Below, in pieces: positions 31,888 through 36,641 of a stretch of 36,641 bases of DNA (position 1 is the first letter of the stretch; every line of letters begins with the position of its first letter). A model generated the notes under the pieces. The model saw nothing but the letters and a program-made list of their open reading frames with translations, ran no database searches and was not told where the DNA came from. The stretch lies in contig JABFQN010000017.1 in assembly GCA_019685555.1 (NCBI GenBank), positions 1-36,641 on the forward strand, written 5' to 3'. The position numbers and the translations under genes were made by a program. The DNA is from Candidatus Bathyarchaeota archaeon A05DMB-3. Its GTDB lineage: Archaea; Thermoproteota; Bathyarchaeia; Bathyarchaeales; Bathycorpusculaceae.

Positions 31888-33957
31888 TTAGAAAAGCAAC
31901 AAGATTATCAACGGAGCGAAGACTTCGGCAACCAGCGACATCACCGTAATCATAGTGTTTAATGATGGCCCAGCCGTGTCTTTGAAGGGATCTCCAACAG
32001 TGTCGCCTGTAACAGCCGCCTTGTGCGCTTCTGAGCCTTTTCCGTCGTGGGCTCCAGATTCGATGTATTTTTTGGCATTATCCCAAAGCCCACCAGAATT
32101 TGCCATAAACAAAGCGAAGATTATGCCAGTTACAATGCTTCCAGCCAAAAAGCCAGCCAGCGCCTCTTTGCCCAAAACGATCATGGTTAAGACTGGAACG
32201 ATTATGGCTAAGGAACAAGGTAGCATCAGCTCTTTTATGGCGCCTTTTGTCGCAATGTCCACACACTTGGCGTAGTCGGGTTTCGCCTTTCCCTCCATCA
32301 ACCCTGGAATTTCCTTGAACTGGCGTCTAACTTCTTCAACCATTCTTTCAGCGTTTCTTCCAACAGCCAAAATAAGCAAAGCTGAAAGCAAGGGAGGCAT
32401 CATCCCACCAAGGAACACGCCTGCCACAACTTCAGGGCTCATCAGATCTAACATTTCAATGTCCACAAGGTGGGCGTAAGCTCCGAAAAGGGCTAATACT
32501 GTTAGTGCAGCAGCGCCAATGGCGAAGCCCTTTGTGATTGCTTTTGCAGTGTTACCAGCAGCATCAAGCCTATCTGCAACCTCAATAACCTCCTCGCCTA
32601 AACCAGATTGTTCGGCTATACCTTTCGCATTGTCAGAAACTGGACCATAAGCATCTGCAGATATAGTCATTCCCACAGTTGCGAGCATCCCAACGGCAGA
32701 TATGGCAATGCCATAGAAGGGGTTAACATTAAAGGCTATGGCTAGATACCACGCAGCCATAGTGGCAACGCAAATACCAATTATAGGCGGGACTATACTG
32801 ACTATCCCATAGGAAAAGCCTGTCAGTATGTTTATTGCAGCCCCTGTCCTTGAAGCTTGAGCAACCTTTTGAGCAGGCATCCTATCTATGGACGTAAAGT
32901 AGTCAGAGGTTATTCCAATGATCGCCCCTGCGATTAACCCTGCCACAGTGGGCAAGAAAACCCCAAGCCATTCCGTACCCTCTAAACCCGAGAAATATGT
33001 AACAATGAAGAGGAATATAGCGAAAATTATCCACGTAGAAAACGATCCCCTGTTAAGCGCGGCACCAGGATTGCCCTTTATACTTTGTTTGACAACCAAA
33101 GCGCCTATAATTGAGGCAAAAAGTCCTACTGCGGCTATTATAAGGGGCAGAGCTGTCAACAAGGGTTTTTCTATCTCTGCACCAATAATCATGGCTGCCA
33201 CAATGCTTGCAATATAGGAGTCTATTAGGTCGGCGCCCATTCCAGCAACATCCCCAACATTATCACCAACGTTGTCTGCTATTACAGCAGGGTTGCGCGG
33301 ATCGTCTTCAGGTATTCCAAGCTCCACTTTCCCAACAAGGTCAGCGCTAATGTCGGCGGTTTTAGTGTATATACCTCCACCAGCTTTGGCAAAAAGCGCC
33401 AGTGCGCTGGCTCCAAAGCTAAAACCCAGAACTATGTTTGAAGCCTTAACGTCTCCCCACCCTAAGACAACATTGAAAAGGTAGAAGAGCAAACTTATGC
33501 CTAAAAGAGCCAAGCCCACAATAAACAATCCCATGACTGCGCCACCGTAAAAAGCCACTGGAAACGCCTTTTTTAATCCTTGCTTCGCCGCGTTGGCTGT
33601 TCTAACGTTTGCTTCGACAGCAGCCATCATCCCAACATATGCAGCGACAGTTGCGCATAGTGAACCGAAAGCATAGGCTACTGCCATGCTAATGCCGCGA
33701 TAGACGCCTAAGGGGTCCCCTTCATGAAAAGCGTAAACAGTGTAAAGCACTCCAAGAACTGCTGCCATGACTAAAACGAAGATAGCCAATGTCATGTTCT
33801 GCCTTTTAAGATAGGCTTTCGCACCTTCCTTTATGGCGCCGGCAATTTCTCTCATCCTTTCAGTGCCACTTTCTTGGCTAGTAACATATTTGTATAGGTA
33901 GCTTGCTAAACCGACAGCGGCTAAACCAGCTATTGGTGTAACGTAGAACCACTCCAT
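31888..33957 (-). CDS. hppA: Membrane-bound proton-translocating pyrophosphatase, K+-independent type
   Basis: Pumps ions with the energy of pyrophosphate. The 689-aa protein has about 16 membrane helices. Substrate motifs: [19 protein letters not shown] and [16 protein letters not shown]. The segment [10 protein letters not shown] has Lys and Thr at the two positions known to make the enzyme K+-independent (K+-dependent forms have Ala and Gly/Ala). This predicts an H+ pump. The acidic residue pattern for Na+ pumping was not worked out. ATG 33957, own promoter. Confidence 0.95.
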   Translation of the reverse strand: MEWFYVTPIAGLAAVGLASYLYKYVTSQESGTERMREIAGAIKEGAKAYLKRQNMTLAIFVLVMAAVLGVLYTVYAFHEGDPLGVYRGISMAVAYAFGSLCATVAAYVGMMAAVEANVRTANAAKQGLKKAFPVAFYGGAVMGLFIVGLALLGISLLFYLFNVVLGWGDVKASNIVLGFSFGASALALFAKAGGGIYTKTADISADLVGKVELGIPEDDPRNPAVIADNVGDNVGDVAGMGADLIDSYIASIVAAMIIGAEIEKPLLTALPLIIAAVGLFASIIGALVVKQSIKGNPGAALNRGSFSTWIIFAIFLFIVTYFSGLEGTEWLGVFLPTVAGLIAGAIIGITSDYFTSIDRMPAQKVAQASRTGAAINILTGFSYGIVSIVPPIIGICVATMAAWYLAIAFNVNPFYGIAISAVGMLATVGMTISADAYGPVSDNAKGIAEQSGLGEEVIEVADRLDAAGNTAKAITKGFAIGAAALTVLALFGAYAHLVDIEMLDLMSPEVVAGVFLGGMMPPLLSALLILAVGRNAERMVEEVRRQFKEIPGLMEGKAKPDYAKCVDIATKGAIKELMLPCSLAIIVPVLTMIVLGKEALAGFLAGSIVTGIIFALFMANSGGLWDNAKKYIESGAHDGKGSEAHKAAVTGDTVGDPFKDTAGPSLNTMITVMSLVAEVFAPLIILLLF

Positions 33958-34009
33958 AGCTGACCCTCAAACCTTCCCCTTTACAAACCGTCTGAAATAA
34001 AACCCCATG

Positions 34010-34020
34010 CTTATAAATTT
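34010..34020 (-). promoter_or_regulatory. TATA box of hppA
   Basis: On the reverse strand AAATTTATAAG lies 53-63 nt before the hppA ATG. The remaining gap to 34198 holds no gene; a weaker AT-rich stretch near 34150 could serve the peptidase gene. Confidence 0.5.
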
Positions 34021-34198
34021 ACTGCAGCCACAGCCCAAAACCTATTCTTTCCCCCATTCAGCCAGCAAAAACGACGGGGCCCATCCTTTTGCCAAATGGG
34101 AAAAGCATAAAATGTTCAAATTCACCCTGCAATAGCTGATTTAAGTGAAGAGCAGAATTTATTTCCGAGGAACATCTTGTTAGGATGCGTGACTCCTA

Positions 34199-35344
34199 AT
34201 GAGCTGCGAAATAGACCTACTTTCAAAACTAGTAGCCATCGACACCACCTCAACAGAAAGAAAAGGCTACGAGAAAATTGCAAACCTACTCGTAAAAGAA
34301 GCCCAAAGTCTAGGATTAAAAGCTGAAAAAATAGTTGACGCAAAAGGAATACCGCAAATCCTAATAACCATACCAAACGCGCCGAAAAAGGCAAAGAAAG
34401 TCGTTTTCATAACTCATTACGATGTTGTTCCAGTTGGGGAAGGATGGGATTTCAACCCTTTCAAGCCCTTTGTAAAGGATAGCAAACTTTATGGGAGAGG
34501 AGCTGCCGACAACAAGTCAAACATAGCTGCAGCAATAATTGCTTTCAGCGAAGCAGTTAAAGAAAAGCTGCCACTGAAAATCCACCCAGTTTTAGCTGTG
34601 GCAGGCGGAGAGGAAACAGGCGAATCAGAAGAATTCTTCAAAGCCATAAAAGGCGACTTAGCCATAGTTCTCGATGTGGGTTGCGAATCCATCTCTATTG
34701 GAGCCTCCGGTTCAGCTCGCCTAACAGTTAAGGTGAAAGGGAAACAGGCACATTCAGCCTACCCGTATAAAGGGGTAAACGCAATTTATGAAGCAGCAAA
34801 AATAATAGAGTTTATAAAGCAAAAAGGAAAGGAGTTTGAGAAGACTGTTCTCTCAAAGTTTCCAGCACCAACCAATTATGAAAGGCTCCCCAGGCGAATG
34901 AATGTCACAATGATAAGCAGCGGGATAGCAGCCAACATAATCCCAGGTGAGTGCACACTGACCATAGACATAAGAACCATCCCAGAGGAAAAAGCGGAAA
35001 AAGTTGCAGAAGAAACAAAGCGTATGCTAGAAAGTTTTGCCAAAGAAAACTCTATAGACATCGAAGTGCAGATAAAATCGTCTTCAAACGGGTGGTACAC
35101 AACTAATCAAGAAGCAGTAGACAAAGTCAAGGAAATTGCAGAAGAAGCTGCTGGAAAACCGCTTAAAATAAGCGCCGAACTCGGCGGAACAGATGGCAGA
35201 TACCTTATTGAAAGAATGCCAGTCATCCAATACGGTACACTAAGAGAAGACACAAATTTCCACGGCAAAAACGAGTTTGTGCACCTTGCAGACGTCAAAA
35301 CCGTAAAAGCCTTTGTCAAAAAACTGTTAACAGCGCAACTTTAG
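34199..35344 (+). CDS. M20-family metallopeptidase/deacylase (ArgE/DapE/CPG2-like)
   Basis: Two-metal amidohydrolase of 381 aa. Metal ligands and catalytic residues are visible: His73 and catalytic Asp75 (THYDVVPVG), bridging Asp104 (GRGAADNKS), catalytic Glu138/Glu139 (GGEETG), Asp159 (VLDVGC) and a final His in FHGKNEF. A lid/dimerisation domain spans about 170-285. It could be a dipeptidase, an acetylornithine or succinyl-diaminopimelate deacylase; sequence alone does not choose. It precedes the threonine synthase-like gene by 16 nt, so the two form an operon, favouring an amino-acid role. Confidence 0.88.
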   Translation: MSCEIDLLSKLVAIDTTSTERKGYEKIANLLVKEAQSLGLKAEKIVDAKGIPQILITIPNAPKKAKKVVFITHYDVVPVGEGWDFNPFKPFVKDSKLYGRGAADNKSNIAAAIIAFSEAVKEKLPLKIHPVLAVAGGEETGESEEFFKAIKGDLAIVLDVGCESISIGASGSARLTVKVKGKQAHSAYPYKGVNAIYEAAKIIEFIKQKGKEFEKTVLSKFPAPTNYERLPRRMNVTMISSGIAANIIPGECTLTIDIRTIPEEKAEKVAEETKRMLESFAKENSIDIEVQIKSSSNGWYTTNQEAVDKVKEIAEEAAGKPLKISAELGGTDGRYLIERMPVIQYGTLREDTNFHGKNEFVHLADVKTVKAFVKKLLTAQL

Positions 35345-35360
35345 TAGGCAAGGAGCCAAA

Positions 35361-36566
35361 ATGTTCACTACAACGGTTAAATGTAGTAGATGCGGGCAAA
35401 AGTATCCTCCAAACGAAGTTTTAACGGTTTGCAAAAAATGCGGCGGAGCCCTCCTATTTCAGTACGATTTAGTCAAAGTTGCAGCAAGCGTCTCTAAAAA
35501 AGTTTTAAAGCGCAGAGAAGCCACCTTCTGGAAATTCAAGGAGCTTCTTCCCCTTTCATCGCAGAAAGGCATAGTTACTCTAGGAGAACCTTACACGCCG
35601 GTGCTAAAACTTTCAAGGAAACGCGGCATGTCCTTCAAAAATGTTTATGTCAAAGATGACGGCAGACTTCCAACTGGAACGTTTAAGGCTAGAGGAATGG
35701 CGGTAGCAGTCTCCAAACTTAAGGAACTTGGCGTAAAACGGTTAGCAATACCTTCCGCTGGAAACGCCGCCGCAGCCTTAGCAGCCTACGGCGCAAAAGC
35801 TGGAATGGAAGTTTACGCGTTCATGCCTAAAGACGCCCCGGAAACCACCGTTAAAGAGTGCCTTTACTTAAGGGCAAAAGTCTACTTTGTCCACGGCTTA
35901 ATCAATGATGCAGCCGAAATCGTAGAGCGCTTTAAGGAAAAATACGGATGGTTTGACGCTTCCACAAACAAGCAGCCTTATAGGTTTGAAGGTTATAAGG
36001 CTATGGCTCTTGAAATAGCTGAACAATTCAATTGGAAAGTGCCGAACGTAATTATCTTTCCAACAGGAGGAGGAGAAGGGGTAATAGGCTTATGGAAGGG
36101 CTTCAAAGAAGCAATAGAGCTAGGCTGGATAAGCGAAGCGCCTCGCCTAGTAATAGTACAGTCTTCTGGATGCGCCCCGCTGGTTGAAGCTTTCAACAAT
36201 AAAGAGGCGGAAGTGGAAACACCTTGGAAAAACGCCCAAACCATTGCAGCTGGCCTCAGAGTGCCAAGCCCATACGCCAGCTACCTCACGCTTAAAGCGG
36301 TAAGAGAAACAAAGGGAACAGCCATAACAGTAAGTGACCAAGAAATACCCATGGCAATGAAGCAACTGTTCAAAAGGGGCTTATATGCATGTCCAGAAGC
36401 AGCAGCAACCCTCGCAGCCCTAAACAAAAGCAACAACACGCGCCTCTTTGACCAAGATGAAAAGATACTGCTATATTTAACTGGCAATGCGATGAAAAAC
36501 TTCGACACATTGCCAATAGAAAAGGAGAAAGTCCCGGTGCTAACTAAAAACACAACCTCTCTATAA
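35361..36566 (+). CDS. Threonine synthase-like PLP enzyme
   Basis: Fold-type II PLP enzyme of 401 aa. An N-terminal zinc ribbon (C8, C11, C24, C27) is followed by the PLP lysine Lys109 in PTGTFKARG, the phosphate/cofactor region PSAGNAAAALAAYG, and a Gly-rich loop FPTGGGEGVIG. These are typical of archaeal threonine synthase, which converts O-phosphohomoserine to threonine. Related threonine dehydratase-like or cysteate synthase-like enzymes cannot be fully excluded. AAGGAG precedes ATG 35361. The last 75 nt of the window (36567-36641) hold only AT-rich sequence with a T6 run. Confidence 0.85.
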   Translation: MFTTTVKCSRCGQKYPPNEVLTVCKKCGGALLFQYDLVKVAASVSKKVLKRREATFWKFKELLPLSSQKGIVTLGEPYTPVLKLSRKRGMSFKNVYVKDDGRLPTGTFKARGMAVAVSKLKELGVKRLAIPSAGNAAAALAAYGAKAGMEVYAFMPKDAPETTVKECLYLRAKVYFVHGLINDAAEIVERFKEKYGWFDASTNKQPYRFEGYKAMALEIAEQFNWKVPNVIIFPTGGGEGVIGLWKGFKEAIELGWISEAPRLVIVQSSGCAPLVEAFNNKEAEVETPWKNAQTIAAGLRVPSPYASYLTLKAVRETKGTAITVSDQEIPMAMKQLFKRGLYACPEAAATLAALNKSNNTRLFDQDEKILLYLTGNAMKNFDTLPIEKEKVPVLTKNTTSL

Positions 36567-36641
36567 CGACGACAATACCAGTAAATTGGCGCCGGGGAAT
36601 AGGTTTACATCTCGGTTTAAATTCTCGGCGAATTTTTTGTA

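Noticed and set aside
1-36641. CRISPR arrays, rRNA genes or insertion sequences
   Set aside because: No regularly spaced repeats, no rRNA segments and no transposase were found on reading both strands.

Overview
This is archaeal DNA. Evidence: the gene clusters rnp4–rps19e–PDCD5–rpl39e–rpl31e–tif6–rpl18a–pfdA–ftsY and secE–nusG–rpl11–rpl1–rplP0–rpl12; archaeal-only proteins (DtdA, EndA, the UbiA-family archaeal lipid synthase, an archaeal presenilin-like protease); a tRNA gene with an archaeal bulge-helix-bulge intron; and TATA-box promoters. The overall flavour, with many TTG starts, TACK-like ribosomal genes and moderate GC, fits Bathyarchaeia or a relative. That placement is an inference; no rRNA is present to prove it.

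Layout. 1–2340 is the only accessory-looking part. It holds the 3' part of a tyrosine integrase ending beside a tRNA-Arg(CCU), and a tRNA-Leu(UAA) with an intron in its D-loop. It also holds a small island carrying a PIN-like gene broken by TGA. The island is closed by a second copy of the last 17–18 nt of tRNA-Leu. 2378–6605 is a compact translation and secretion operon, with a decayed YhbY gene just after rnp4. 6627–8472 is a divergent pair: an unusual carbamoyltransferase and DtdA. 8555–11667 is the secE–nusG–ribosomal stalk cluster; secE and rpl39e are genes too short for a usual length cut-off.

11751–22697 carries housekeeping genes: a TudS/DUF523 protein, a presenilin-like protease, a SPOUT methyltransferase, a sugar-phosphate isomerase, inositol-phosphate synthase, a zinc-ribbon protein, a DUF917 protein, GlyRS, a PhoU-like protein, EndA, thioredoxin and an NDP-sugar pyrophosphorylase. 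22808–27432 has a lipid prenyltransferase, a membrane-anchored HTH regulator broken by TAG, a secreted beta-propeller protein and a cation efflux protein with three tandem C-terminal domains. 27636–36566 has AsnRS, a SERCA-like Ca2+-ATPase, a K+-independent-type membrane pyrophosphatase, an M20 peptidase and a threonine synthase-like enzyme.

How they work together: most genes serve translation (ribosome, tRNA charging, tRNA splicing, SRP receptor, translocon). A second group serves the envelope: archaeal lipid synthesis, inositol phosphate, sugar activation, and ion pumping by pyrophosphate and ATP. No complete new defence or mobile system is visible. The best candidates for unusual biology are the tRNA-bounded island at 1408–2339, the non-canonical tRNA intron set against a short EndA, the altered carbamoyltransferase active site, the truncated P0 stalk protein and the acidic extension on L31e.
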